Below the pieces are notes generated by a model. The model was given only the letters and a program-made list of their open reading frames with translations. It did not search any database and was not told the origin of the DNA. Position numbers and translations under genes: made by a program. Below, piece after piece: positions 47,753 to 56,114 of a stretch of 64,000 nucleotides of DNA (its first letter is position 1; each line of letters begins with the position of its first letter). This DNA is from Deltaproteobacteria bacterium (lineage in GTDB: Bacteria > Myxococcota_A > Polyangia > Nannocystales > Nannocystaceae), in contig JADJEE010000002.1 in NCBI GenBank assembly GCA_016709225.1, positions 1,736,001 to 1,800,000 of the forward strand, given 5' to 3'.

Positions 47753-49627
47753 ATGCTCGTCAGCGTCTGCCTTGCACTCGCGATTGCAGCCCCCGCGCCT
47801 GCGACCGCGGCAGCCCCGGCTGGCCGCGACTACGAGGGTCCACGACAGGTCGTGCCCGAAGGCGGCGTCGCAATGCCGGAGGTCGTGGCGCCGGCGGGCG
47901 ACGCGGGCACCACGACCGGCGCCGACGCAGGCACCACGACCGGTGCCGACGCGGGCACCACGACCGGCGCCGACGCGGGTACCACGACCGGCGCCGACGC
48001 GGGCACCACCACCGGTGCCGATGCGGGCACCACGACCGGTGCCGACGCGGGCGGCCTCATGCCGCCGACCGAGCCCGGCTACGTACCCAAGAAGAAGCGC
48101 CCAGTGCCGCGGGCACTCGCGACCATCGAGGGCTACGGCTACCCCGAAGACGAGATCGCGGTGGTCGGCAAGCGGCGCGTCAAGTTCACGCCCGGCTTCC
48201 AGGTCCGCAACCAGGTCGGCACCGTCACGCCGTTCACCCTCGATCGCTTCGGCCACCGCTACCGCGATCACGGCATGACCACCGGTCGCATCCGCTGGAA
48301 CCCCACGCTGGCGATCGGCAAGAAGTTCAAGCTGGTCGGCATGCTCGACCTCGCCAACGGACGCTGGGCGCCCGATGGCAGCGACGACCCGGTCGTCGAT
48401 CGCATCATCCAAGACGGTCAGCCGCCCGAGCGCACGAAGCTCCGCATCGTCGACCCCCGCGAGCTGTACCTCGAGTACCGCCTGAGCTTTGGTCTGCTGC
48501 GCCTGGGCCAGCAGGCGTTCACGTGGGGCCAGGGCATGCTGGCCAACAGCGGCAACTACGTCGATCGATTCGGCGACCTGCGCTTCGGCGACGACGGGCG
48601 CGGCGGCATCTACGAGCGCTTGCTGTTCGCGACCAAGCCGTTCCAGTACCGCGGCGGCAAGGTTCGTGACCTCGTGATCGGCGTCGGCGGCGACCTCGTG
48701 TTCCGCGACCAGCTGGTCGAGCTCACCAAGGGCGACCTCGCTGGCCAGGCGCTGCTGCTGCTGCGCTACGCCCCCGAGAAGAACCCTGGCAACCAGATCG
48801 GTGCCTACGCGGTCTACCGCAAGCAGAAGAAGGCCGACGATGGCGACGTGTACCCCCACGACGACACCACCGAGGTCGGTGTGGTCGACATCGAGGGCCA
48901 AGGCACGCGCTGGTTGTCGGACAAGCTGCAGCTCATCGGTGCATTCGAGACCGCGATCATCTTCGGGCGCTCGACCATCGCGCGCGACGAGAACGGCCCC
49001 CACAAGATCGTCCAGGGCGGCGGCGTCGCGCGCGGCTACATCGGCAAGCACGACAGCTGGTTGGTCGGCTTCGATGCCGGCTACGCCAGCGGCGATCCCA
49101 ACCCCAGCGATCGCTTCATCAACAACTTCACGATGGACCCGGGCCACACCGTCGGGCTGGTGCTGTTCAACCAGGTCAACGCCTGGCGCAGCGCGCAGAC
49201 CGAGATGCTCGCCACCGATGGGCAGCTCACCGGCGTGCCGCTCAACGGCACGCAGTACCTGCCCACGCGCGGCGGAGTCAGCAACGCGCTGTACATCCAG
49301 CCCAAGGCGCGCTGGGCCTTCCGCGAGCGCCTCGAGATCTGGGGCGGCCCGCTTTTGGCGGTCGCACCGGTGCCGATCATCGACCCGTACACCACACGCC
49401 TGAACGGCGGCGTGCCGACCAACAGCTCCGGTGGCGACGGCGGTAAGCGTTACTACGGCACCGAGCTCGACGTCGGCATCCGCGGGCGCGTGGACATCCG
49501 CAAGCTGTGGCTGATGGCGGGCCTGCAGGGTGGCGTGCTGTTGCCGGGCCCGGGCCTGGCGAACGCGGCCGGCAACCCGGACAAGCCCTCGGGCGCGGTG
49601 TGGTTCCGCACCGAGATCCGCTACTAG
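47753..49627 (+). CDS. Probable outer-membrane beta-barrel protein with DAGTTTGA repeats
   Basis: 624 residues. Signal peptide to about residue 20 (LVSVCLALAIAAPAPATAAA). A low-complexity stretch at about 50-97 contains six 8-residue repeats (DAGTTTGA). The rest (about 115-624) has the alternating pattern and aromatic girdles of a large outer-membrane barrel (KFTPGFQVRNQVGTVTPFTL; YRLSFGLLRLGQQAFTWGQG; DLVIGVGGDLVFRD; KLQLIGAFETAIIFGRS). The C-terminus WFRTEIRY ends in an aromatic residue, as needed for BAM recognition. Resembles porin-like proteins such as alginate-export-type barrels, but I cannot name it. A hairpin-forming sequence follows the stop (49635-49679). Confidence 0.78.
   Translation: MLVSVCLALAIAAPAPATAAAPAGRDYEGPRQVVPEGGVAMPEVVAPAGDAGTTTGADAGTTTGADAGTTTGADAGTTTGADAGTTTGADAGTTTGADAGGLMPPTEPGYVPKKKRPVPRALATIEGYGYPEDEIAVVGKRRVKFTPGFQVRNQVGTVTPFTLDRFGHRYRDHGMTTGRIRWNPTLAIGKKFKLVGMLDLANGRWAPDGSDDPVVDRIIQDGQPPERTKLRIVDPRELYLEYRLSFGLLRLGQQAFTWGQGMLANSGNYVDRFGDLRFGDDGRGGIYERLLFATKPFQYRGGKVRDLVIGVGGDLVFRDQLVELTKGDLAGQALLLLRYAPEKNPGNQIGAYAVYRKQKKADDGDVYPHDDTTEVGVVDIEGQGTRWLSDKLQLIGAFETAIIFGRSTIARDENGPHKIVQGGGVARGYIGKHDSWLVGFDAGYASGDPNPSDRFINNFTMDPGHTVGLVLFNQVNAWRSAQTEMLATDGQLTGVPLNGTQYLPTRGGVSNALYIQPKARWAFRERLEIWGGPLLAVAPVPIIDPYTTRLNGGVPTNSSGGDGGKRYYGTELDVGIRGRVDIRKLWLMAGLQGGVLLPGPGLANAAGNPDKPSGAVWFRTEIRY
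47900..48043. repeat. Six tandem 24-base units
   Basis: Six contiguous 24-base units at 47900-48043 encode Asp-Ala-Gly-Thr-Thr-Thr-Gly-Ala. Units differ only at third-codon positions. They lie between the signal peptide and the barrel of the outer-membrane protein. No spacers separate the units, so it is not a CRISPR array. Copy number could vary between strains. Confidence 0.93.
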
Positions 49628-49634
49628 CGCGGCA

Positions 49635-49679
49635 TCGATCCGCAGGGGTCGCACGCGCAGCGCTGCGCCGACGGATCGA
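49635..49679. terminator. Two-tier inverted repeat after the barrel gene
   Basis: TCGATCCG at 49635-49642 pairs with CGGATCGA at 49672-49679. Inside the 29-base spacer is a perfect 14-base palindrome (GCGCAGCGCTGCGC, 49655-49668). The structure begins 8 bases after the stop at 49627. There is no T-rich tail, so termination would have to be Rho-dependent or the element has another use, such as RNA stability. Confidence 0.35.
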
Positions 49680-49735
49680 AATCCCGCGACACGACACTGG
49701 GAGTCGGAGCCCCCCGCCCGTGGGGGAAATGACCC

Positions 49736-50494
49736 GTGCACCACTCGCCCCTGCTGGCCCCCTTTCTTCTCGGGTTCCTCGTCACGCTCGCCTGCAACAC
49801 CGGCGGCAACACGTCGGCAGACGGCGACTCGGGCTCGACCTCGCCGTCGAGCCCGACCACCGCCGACACCACGGTCGCGGTCGAAACCACCACGGGCGAC
49901 GTTCTGTGCATCCCCGGCTACGAGACGTGCCCGTGTGTCGACGGTGAGGTCTGCCTCGACGGCTTGACCTGCTACTCGGGCCTCTGCGTCCTCGTGCCCA
50001 CCGACAGCGGCGACGACAGCAGCGGCGAAGGCACCACCGCCGCCGCCGAGAGCTCGTCGGGTGATGCACCGGGCGACTCCTCGGGTGGGGCCGGCGAGTC
50101 GAGCTCCGGCGGCGAGCCGTCCTGCTTCGAAGGCGACACCTACTGCGCCGCAGGCACGCAGACGTTCCAGGAGTGCATCGATGGCGAGTGGCTTCCATCG
50201 ACCTGCGCCGAGTCGTGCCTGACCACCGGGCACACCGGCACCGACTGCGCGCCCGACCAACAGCGCTGCACCTGCGATGGGTTCGCCGATGCCGACTGCG
50301 AGCTCGACATGCAGGTGCTCTGCTACTGCTATTTCGACGACCTCGTCGGCACCCCGTGCACCGACGACCAGAGCGAAGAGTACTACCAGTGGTGCTACCA
50401 GGAGACCGACCCCGTGGTCGCGTGCTTCGGCTCGTACTACGACCCGGGCGGCGCAGGGCTCGACTGCGACGGCGCGATCGCGAACTGCCTCTGA
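49736..50494 (+). CDS. Ser/Thr-rich Cys-containing lipoprotein
   Basis: 252 residues from a GTG at 49736. Signal peptide (LLAPFLLGFLVTLAC) with lipobox Thr-Leu-Ala-Cys. A Ser/Thr/Asp/Gly linker is broken by a small Cys module (CIPGYETCPCVDGEVCLDG, CYSGLCVL) at about 57-85, then a second linker, then a domain with about 14 Cys (about 128-252: FEGDTYCAAGTQTFQECIDGEW in part, RCTCDGFADADCELDMQ, VLCYCYFDDL). The pattern of short Cys modules on linkers is shared with other lipoproteins here. No enzyme motif. Confidence 0.82.
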   Translation: MHHSPLLAPFLLGFLVTLACNTGGNTSADGDSGSTSPSSPTTADTTVAVETTTGDVLCIPGYETCPCVDGEVCLDGLTCYSGLCVLVPTDSGDDSSGEGTTAAAESSSGDAPGDSSGGAGESSSGGEPSCFEGDTYCAAGTQTFQECIDGEWLPSTCAESCLTTGHTGTDCAPDQQRCTCDGFADADCELDMQVLCYCYFDDLVGTPCTDDQSEEYYQWCYQETDPVVACFGSYYDPGGAGLDCDGAIANCL

Positions 50495-50651
50495 CGCGCG
50501 CGCAGCGAAGCGCGACCACGGCGGCGCGACGCGAGCACGCTGTCCGGATGCGGTCCATCGTGTCACCAAGGGCCTGTTGCACTGTGATGTAGCTCGCCAA
50601 AGCGTCCCTGTCGGGTTGCCCGGTCACCCACGCTCGGGCCACACTCATGGG

Positions 50652-51908
50652 GTGCAACGGCTGGTGATCATCGCGTCGCTGGGGCTGCTGGCGTGGCCGA
50701 GCTCGGCCCAGGCCGAGCCCCATGCGATCGCGAGCCCGACCGCACCGAGTGCGAGCCCACCCGCTGCGGCCGCACCACCGAGCGCGGTCGCTCCGACGCC
50801 ACAGCCACCACCCGTCACGACGCCGCCCTCCGCGACGCCACCCGTCGCGACGCCGCCCGCCGCCGCGCCACCACCGGCCGATCCACCGCCGACCGCGACG
50901 CCTCCGACCGCCACGCCACCCGCGACCACGCCTCCGGCGACCACGCCTCCGGCGACCACGCCTCCGGCCACCACGCCGCCTCCGGCCACCACGCCTCCGG
51001 CCACCACACCACCGGCCGCCACGCCGCCCGCGACCACGCCGCCCGCGACCACGCCTCCGGCCGCCACGCCGCCCGCGACCACGCCTCCGGCCGCCACGCC
51101 GCCCGCGACCACGCCTCCGGCCGCCACGCCTCCGGCGTCGGAGGTCGCGCCGATGATGGCCGCGCCCGAGACGGCGACGGCACCGGCCGCACCGATCGAC
51201 GACGCCGCATGGGCGGCGATGCGCGACAAGCCGGTGGTGCTCGAGCGCCGCGACGGCGAGCCCGTCCGCGGCAAGCTGATCGCGCACGAGGGCACGCATG
51301 CGGTCGTGCAGCAGCAAGACGGCAAGGTGGTATCGATCGCCAAGGCCGACGTCGCCTCGCTCGCGTCCGACGAACCCAAGGCGGCGACGCCGGCTCCGGC
51401 CGACGCGACGCCACCGGCCAAGCAGCCCGCCAAACCGACGTGGAAGTACCACAAGCTCGGGCTCTTCACCCTGCACGGCATCGGCTACACCCGCTGGCGC
51501 ACGCCGACGCTGCGCGACGGTGGTGCCTCGTACAACCTCGATGCCGCGGTCGGCTTCAACTTCAGCGAGCGCTTCGGCGTATACGCGCTGGTCGGCGGTG
51601 CCGTCGGTGCGAACCTCGCGTCGAAGACCGTGAAGGGGCACTACGGCCACTTCGCGCTGAGCTTCCTCGCGCGACGCAAGTACATCGCGTTCATCCCCGG
51701 CATCGGCCTCGCGGTCGCGGGCCGTCGTGGCCCCGGTGACGGTGCGCTGCGCGAGACCGGCCTCGCGGTGCCGCTCAAGCTGATGGGCCTGATCCCGCTG
51801 CCCCAGGAGCTCACGCTCACCGTCGGCATCGGCTACGACCTCGCGATCCTGGCCCAGACCCGACCGCTGCAGTCGGTGTCGTTCCAGATCGGCGTGGCGA
51901 GGTTCTAG
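50652..51908 (+). CDS. Outer-membrane protein candidate with Pro/Thr/Ala repeats and SH3-like segment
   Basis: 418 residues from a GTG at 50652. Signal peptide (LVIIASLGLLAWPSSAQA). Residues about 28-165 are Pro, Thr and Ala (TPPAT repeats). A small domain at about 185-240 contains VVLERRDGEPVRGKLIAHEG and VVSIAKADVASL, an SH3/LSM-like strand set. The C-terminal 150 residues (HKLGLFTLHGIGYTRWRT; GVYALVGGAVGANLA; YIAFIPGIGLAVAG; LPQELTLTVGIGYDLAIL) look like an eight-stranded barrel and end in GVARF, with terminal Phe. Likely an OmpA-like small barrel with a long flexible periplasmic or surface arm. Function unknown. Confidence 0.72.
   Translation: MQRLVIIASLGLLAWPSSAQAEPHAIASPTAPSASPPAAAAPPSAVAPTPQPPPVTTPPSATPPVATPPAAAPPPADPPPTATPPTATPPATTPPATTPPATTPPATTPPPATTPPATTPPAATPPATTPPATTPPAATPPATTPPAATPPATTPPAATPPASEVAPMMAAPETATAPAAPIDDAAWAAMRDKPVVLERRDGEPVRGKLIAHEGTHAVVQQQDGKVVSIAKADVASLASDEPKAATPAPADATPPAKQPAKPTWKYHKLGLFTLHGIGYTRWRTPTLRDGGASYNLDAAVGFNFSERFGVYALVGGAVGANLASKTVKGHYGHFALSFLARRKYIAFIPGIGLAVAGRRGPGDGALRETGLAVPLKLMGLIPLPQELTLTVGIGYDLAILAQTRPLQSVSFQIGVARF
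50909..51140. repeat. Tandem TPPAT-coding repeats (15/18-base units)
   Basis: Fifteen-base units coding for Thr-Pro-Pro-Ala-Thr alternate with variants (TPPAAT) through about 230 bases in the signal-proximal part of the barrel candidate. Units are close to identical in places, so copy number may change by slippage. Low-complexity coding DNA. Confidence 0.85.
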
Positions 51909-51943
51909 CGAGTCGCACGACACGGATCGCCATCGCGGCGACC

Positions 51944-53251
51944 ATGGCGGGGGGCATGCGTAGGATCGCTGGCTCGGGTCTGCTGCTCGTTGGTTCGGTG
52001 TGGGGCTGCCAGCTGCCCGGCGGCGGCAACGGTGGCGACGATCCGTCGGCCACTGCGGCGACGAGCGACACCGACGGCTCGGGCCCATCGACGTCGCCCG
52101 ACGTCGAGACCGAGGACGCCGGTAGCAGCTCGGGCGAGCCCGCCGGCGGAGGTGGCAGCGGCGGCGTGAGCCCGGGGGACGCGACGGTCATCCCGCTCGA
52201 CCTCGACTTCACGCCGCTGTCGCTCGAGCTCGGCGACTTCGACGGCGACGGTCACGTCGATCTCCTCGTGACCGGCGTGCAGTCCACCGTCGTGCGCTCG
52301 GCGACGCTGCTCGGCTTCGGCGACGGCACCTTCGCGGCACCGCTCGACAACGGCCTGGTCGGCTGCAGCGCGTACCCGGTGGTCGGTCGCCTCTCCGACG
52401 ATGCCCGCGACGACGTGTTGGTGGCCGGCTGCAACGGTCATCCCGTCACCGCGCTGGTCGCTGCGGCCAATGCAACGCTGTCGCCGTGGTCGATCTGGCC
52501 CGACGTCGACGCCATCGGCGTGCGCTCGAGCGTGATCGCCGACCTCGAGGGTGACGGCGATGGCGACGTGATGTCGGTTCGCGTCAATGACGACTTCATC
52601 GAGCACGTGCTCGCGATCGACCTGTTCGAGTCCAATGGTGGCACCGGCTTCTGGGCCGGCGGCACCATCTCGCTCGGCAACGTGGCACAGAGCGGCTTCG
52701 ATCCGAACGCGCTCGTGGCCGGCCACTTCGACGACGACGTCGTGCTCGACGTCGCGCTGGTCGATCAGGGCCACGACGTCGTGCGGTTGATCGGTGGTCC
52801 GCCGCCCTCGGCGTTCGCGTTCCCGCTCGAGCTCGGGGTCGCACTCTCGCCGTGGGCCGCACTGGTGGGCGATCTCGACGACGACGGCCTCGACGAGATC
52901 GTCGTCACCAGCAACGACGAGGGTGCAGCGCAGGTGCAGCACGCCGTCGGTGGCGGCAACTTCGAGGGCGACGCGGTGCTCGATCTCGGCGGTGCATCGC
53001 CCTACGCCGCGACGCTCGGCGACGTCGACGGCGATGGCTCGCTCGACCTCGTCACCGTCGACGACGCGGTCGCGTCGGTGCACTGGTGGCCGGGCGATGG
53101 TGCGGGTGGCTTCGGCGCGCCGGCGCAACGCAGCCTGCCGTCGCCGGCGATCCGTGTCCACACCGCCGACCTCGACGAGGACGGCCAGCACGACATCATC
53201 GCCGCGACCTACGACGACGAGTCGATCACGCTGCTGCTGTCCGGGGGCTGA
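51944..53251 (+). CDS. FG-GAP/VCBS-repeat lipoprotein
   Basis: 435 residues from the ATG at 51944 (alternative ATG at 51956). Signal peptide with lipobox (Val-Trp-Gly-Cys). A Ser/Thr/Asp/Gly linker goes to about 80. The body is a beta-propeller of FG-GAP/VCBS repeats with Ca-binding-like loops: LGDFDGDGHVDLLVTG, IADLEGDGDGDVMSV, VGDLDDDGLDEIVVTSND, LGDVDGDGSLDLVTVDD, TADLDEDGQHDIIAATYDD. This fold is found in integrin-like adhesion and in enzymes' accessory domains. No catalytic residues are evident. A surface-exposed binding role is likely. The next gene on the opposite strand begins 86 bases away (convergent). Confidence 0.9.
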   Translation: MAGGMRRIAGSGLLLVGSVWGCQLPGGGNGGDDPSATAATSDTDGSGPSTSPDVETEDAGSSSGEPAGGGGSGGVSPGDATVIPLDLDFTPLSLELGDFDGDGHVDLLVTGVQSTVVRSATLLGFGDGTFAAPLDNGLVGCSAYPVVGRLSDDARDDVLVAGCNGHPVTALVAAANATLSPWSIWPDVDAIGVRSSVIADLEGDGDGDVMSVRVNDDFIEHVLAIDLFESNGGTGFWAGGTISLGNVAQSGFDPNALVAGHFDDDVVLDVALVDQGHDVVRLIGGPPPSAFAFPLELGVALSPWAALVGDLDDDGLDEIVVTSNDEGAAQVQHAVGGGNFEGDAVLDLGGASPYAATLGDVDGDGSLDLVTVDDAVASVHWWPGDGAGGFGAPAQRSLPSPAIRVHTADLDEDGQHDIIAATYDDESITLLLSGG

Positions 53252-53337
53252 CGCTCGTCGAGCACCGCGCTGCCGTGAGCCCACCGCGACGCGCCGCCAC
53301 CCGATGCGGGGTGACGACGCTCCAGTCGGCGACGTCT

Positions 53338-54843
53338 TCAGCCCGCGCAGAGGCTGCCGACGTCGACCGGGCACTCGACCTGCCGCAGCCATGCGTCCGC
53401 CAGGGCGTCGATCGCCGCGGCGTCGCCGTAGTCATGCAGGTGATCGATCATGTCCTGCATGCGCGCGGCCTGGCCGACGTGGTCGGCGTAGAACTCCGCG
53501 AGCGCGGTGTCGAGCTGGTCCTCGCCGATGAGCTCGGCCACGCCGCGGTAGAACCACGCGCCCTTCATGTACGGCGCGTACGACCACAGGTCGTCGTTGA
53601 GGATGTCGATGCCGTTGCAGGTCGAGTCGGGCAGCACGACCGGGTTCACGCCACCGTCGCACACGCTGACGAGGCCGCACTCGTAGTCGGGCCACAGATC
53701 CACGCCCGACTCGGCGAGGCCGCGCGCGGCCAGGTAGGTCGCAGTGCCCTCGGACAACACGAAGTCCTCCCAGCAGGCGATGCGCACGCCGTCGCCGTAC
53801 CAGCCGTGCGCGGCCTCGTGGGCGTGCACGTCCTCGCGGTCCATCGAGCCGCTCGAGACATGCCAGTACGGATGGTGCTCCATGCCACCGTAGTCGCCGC
53901 CACCCCAGTCGGCCGACACCGTGCCGACGTGATCACCAAAGCTGTAGTCGCCGTAGGTCTGCTCGTAGAAGTCGAACACGGCGCTCAGGTGCTGCGAGCC
54001 GATGGTCGCGTCGGCTTGGCCGCCGGGTAGGTACCAGGTCGAGACCGCGGTGCCGTTGGTGGTCGGATCGAGCACCAGCTCGGTGAATGCCGCGACCGCG
54101 ACCGCAGGCTGATACGACGGCGCATCGCCGGGGATCGACGCGGGATAGATCGCAGTCTGATCGCCTGCGAAGCCGGTGACGTTCATCGTGAACTGCACGC
54201 CGTCGGACGGATCCGACTTGCACGGGAAGAGGTTGCCGCAGAAGTACGGCCACAGGAACGTCACCTGCGAGGTCGGGTCCCAGCCATCGAAGCTGCCGTC
54301 GACCGATGCGAACGTGTAGCTGACGACGAAGGTGAAGTCGCCACCGCTGGGGATGCCGAGATCGAGCTGGCCGTCGTGGACGTCGAACATCACGTCGCCC
54401 AGATCGCTGGTGACGCTGTCGATGGTGAGGCCGCCGATCTCGAGCGACGCGCCGGTGGAGTCGGCCGAGCCGGCGATGGTGATGGTCGCGACGCCCGACA
54501 GCGCCCCGAGGTCGAGCTGCAGGTCGGTGGTGAGGATGTCGCGCGTCCAGTCCTCGCTGGGCGGCGGCAGATCGATGACGCCCGTCGAGCTCGAGCCCGC
54601 GCTGGTGTCGGCATCGGTGTCGGTGCTGGTGCCGCTGGTCGGGCCCTGCGAGCTGCTCGAGTCCGAGGTGGGGTTGCCGGTCGAGGTCTCGGCGCTGCTG
54701 GCCGAGACCGTGGTCGCGCTCGAGTCGCTGTCGTTGCCGGTCGAGCTCGAGGGATCGGTGTCGGTTCCGTCGCCGCCACCATCGCTGGTGCAGCCAGCGA
54801 CGAGTCCGGCGCCAAGGCATAGGTTGCGAAGTGCATGTCTCAT
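53338..54843 (-). CDS. M1-family aminopeptidase-like lipoprotein
   Basis: 501 residues from the ATG at 54843. Signal peptide with lipobox Val-Ala-Gly-Cys, then a Ser/Thr/Gly linker to about 90. The gluzincin catalytic core shows GGMEHHPYWH in place of the usual GxMEN exopeptidase motif, and HEAAHGWYGDGVRIACWEDF with a second Glu (LSEGTATYLA) exactly 18 residues after the second His, as in the M1 HExxH-x18-E signature. Thus zinc ligands are intact but the N-terminal-amine-binding motif is changed. A helical C-terminal part follows. Probably secreted or surface anchored; peptide or small protein hydrolysis is likely but specificity is uncertain. The flanking gap to oxyR is about 200 bases and holds no recognised gene. 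Confidence 0.88.
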   Translation of the reverse strand: MRHALRNLCLGAGLVAGCTSDGGGDGTDTDPSSSTGNDSDSSATTVSASSAETSTGNPTSDSSSSQGPTSGTSTDTDADTSAGSSSTGVIDLPPPSEDWTRDILTTDLQLDLGALSGVATITIAGSADSTGASLEIGGLTIDSVTSDLGDVMFDVHDGQLDLGIPSGGDFTFVVSYTFASVDGSFDGWDPTSQVTFLWPYFCGNLFPCKSDPSDGVQFTMNVTGFAGDQTAIYPASIPGDAPSYQPAVAVAAFTELVLDPTTNGTAVSTWYLPGGQADATIGSQHLSAVFDFYEQTYGDYSFGDHVGTVSADWGGGDYGGMEHHPYWHVSSGSMDREDVHAHEAAHGWYGDGVRIACWEDFVLSEGTATYLAARGLAESGVDLWPDYECGLVSVCDGGVNPVVLPDSTCNGIDILNDDLWSYAPYMKGAWFYRGVAELIGEDQLDTALAEFYADHVGQAARMQDMIDHLHDYGDAAAIDALADAWLRQVECPVDVGSLCAG

Positions 54844-55049
54844 GTCGTGTGTTCTCCTGCCGTAGCGACGGGCGATGGCCCGCCGCCCCCTGTCGTTCCG
54901 CTTCATGCACTTCGGTTGACGATCCAGCACGACCAAGCGTCGCGTTTACGTACTCGACGCATCATCGCTGCAACCGCGGTATCGATCGGCACGTCGCCAT
55001 GCCCGACTGATCGCGTCGACGCGTTGCGGTGTGGCGCGCACGCCACGGT

Positions 55050-55979
55050 TCACGCCGTCGGCGCGCGGGCATCGGCGGGGTATGCGTCACGCATCGTCGC
55101 CGCCAGGCTCCGCAGCGCTGCGGCCAGCGGAGATCGCGGGCGCCACACCAGCGCCAGCGTCCGCTTGGGGACCGGCGCCTCGAAGCTACGGATCTCGAGC
55201 GCAGCGCGGCGACGTTCGGTCGCCACCGCGAGCATCGGCAGCAGGGTGACCCCCGCGCCACCGGCGACCATCTGCGCCAGCGTGCCGAGGCTGGTCGCAC
55301 GAAACTCGAGCTCGTGGGCCCGCGCCCGCGCGCAGAACGCGAGCGCTTGGGTGCGGAAGCAGTGGCCCTCGTCGAGTAGCAGTACGTCGGCGTCGCGCAG
55401 CTGGGTCGCCTTGACCGGCGCGCTGCGTCGCGCGAGCACGTGCCCGCTCGGCATCGCGAGCACGAACGGATCACGGGCGATGACCTCGTGATCGAGCTCG
55501 CCGACGTCGGCCTCGAGCGCGAGCACGGCCGCATCGAGCTTGCCGGCCTGCAGCAACGACACCAGCACGTCGGTCTTGTCCTCGACCCACAGCGCCCTGA
55601 GCCGCGGATGCCGACGTCGAAGCCGGGTCGACAGCGGCGGCAGCAGGTACGGCGAGACGGTCGGGATCACGCCGAGCCGCAAGGTCGCCGCCAGCGGATC
55701 GCCGGCCTGACGCGCGAGCACGGCGAGATCGTCGCTCGCGGCCAGCAGCGCGCGTGCGCGCGTCAACAGCTCTGCGCCCGCGGGGGTCACCAGCACGCGT
55801 CGGCGGTCGCGCTCGAACAACCGCACACCCAGCGCATCCTCGAGCTGCGCGATCTGTGCGCTGAGGCTGGGCTGCGCCACGCGACAGAGCTGCGCCGCCG
55901 CCCGGAAGCTGAGCGCGTCGGCGACCGCGACCGCGTACTGCAGCTGCCGCAGCGTGAACGGCAGCGGCGCCCCCGTCAC
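55050..55979 (-). CDS. oxyR: OxyR-type LysR-family peroxide sensor
   Basis: 309 residues from a GTG at 55979. This start is chosen for the strong GGGAGG ribosome site (complement of 55989-55994), 9 bases away, and because the length then matches E. coli OxyR (305). ATGs at 56024 and 56087 would lengthen it, and the latter would place the OxyR box inside the gene. The winged helix is at residues about 8-66 (LRQLQYAVAVADALSFRAAA; CRVAQPSLSAQIAQLEDALG). The redox pair is clear: C207 and C216 in LLDEGHCFRTQALAFC, with the same 9-residue spacing as C199/C208 of E. coli OxyR. It activates antioxidant genes on oxidation by peroxide. Divergent from katA. Confidence 0.93.
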   Translation of the reverse strand: MTGAPLPFTLRQLQYAVAVADALSFRAAAQLCRVAQPSLSAQIAQLEDALGVRLFERDRRRVLVTPAGAELLTRARALLAASDDLAVLARQAGDPLAATLRLGVIPTVSPYLLPPLSTRLRRRHPRLRALWVEDKTDVLVSLLQAGKLDAAVLALEADVGELDHEVIARDPFVLAMPSGHVLARRSAPVKATQLRDADVLLLDEGHCFRTQALAFCARARAHELEFRATSLGTLAQMVAGGAGVTLLPMLAVATERRRAALEIRSFEAPVPKRTLALVWRPRSPLAAALRSLAATMRDAYPADARAPTA

Positions 55980-55988
55980 GACGAGCGC

Positions 55989-55994
55989 CCTCCC
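55989..55994 (-). promoter_or_regulatory. Ribosome binding site of oxyR
   Basis: GGGAGG on the minus strand, nine bases before the GTG at 55979. It supports the short start. Confidence 0.6.
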
Positions 55995-56042
55995 ACGCGC
56001 ATCACCACGGCGCGCCTCGAGCATCGACCCCGGCTCCCACTC

Positions 56043-56057
56043 ATAGTCAATGCCTAT
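56043..56057. promoter_or_regulatory. OxyR/LysR-type operator between oxyR and katA
   Basis: ATAG at 56043-56046 and CTAT at 56054-56057 are separated by seven bases, the half-site arrangement of the OxyR consensus (ATAG-N7-CTAT) and a T-N11-A LysR box. Two consensus inner positions (T and A) are not matched, and I do not find the second ATAG/CTAT pair at the expected 7-base spacing. The box is 57 bases before the katA ATG and 63 bases before the chosen oxyR start, so it can serve both. Confidence 0.65.
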
Positions 56058-56114
56058 CACAGATGTCGTTTCGTTGTCTTGGACCAATCACGACCACGGC
56101 GGCAGGCTAGCCCC

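Noticed and set aside
47900..48043. Possible CRISPR array.
   Set aside because: Repeat units are contiguous with no spacers, keep the reading frame, and code for a simple peptide repeat.
46748..50569. A very long open frame on the minus strand (over 1200 codons).
   Set aside because: It is antisense to several well-supported genes, has no domain, is dominated by Arg/Ala/Gly/Val, and is the expected by-product of high G+C in a codon-biased region.
54844..55049. Possible small gene between the M1-like peptidase gene and oxyR.
   Set aside because: No frame with protein-like composition or ribosome site; only a modest gap of about 200 bases.
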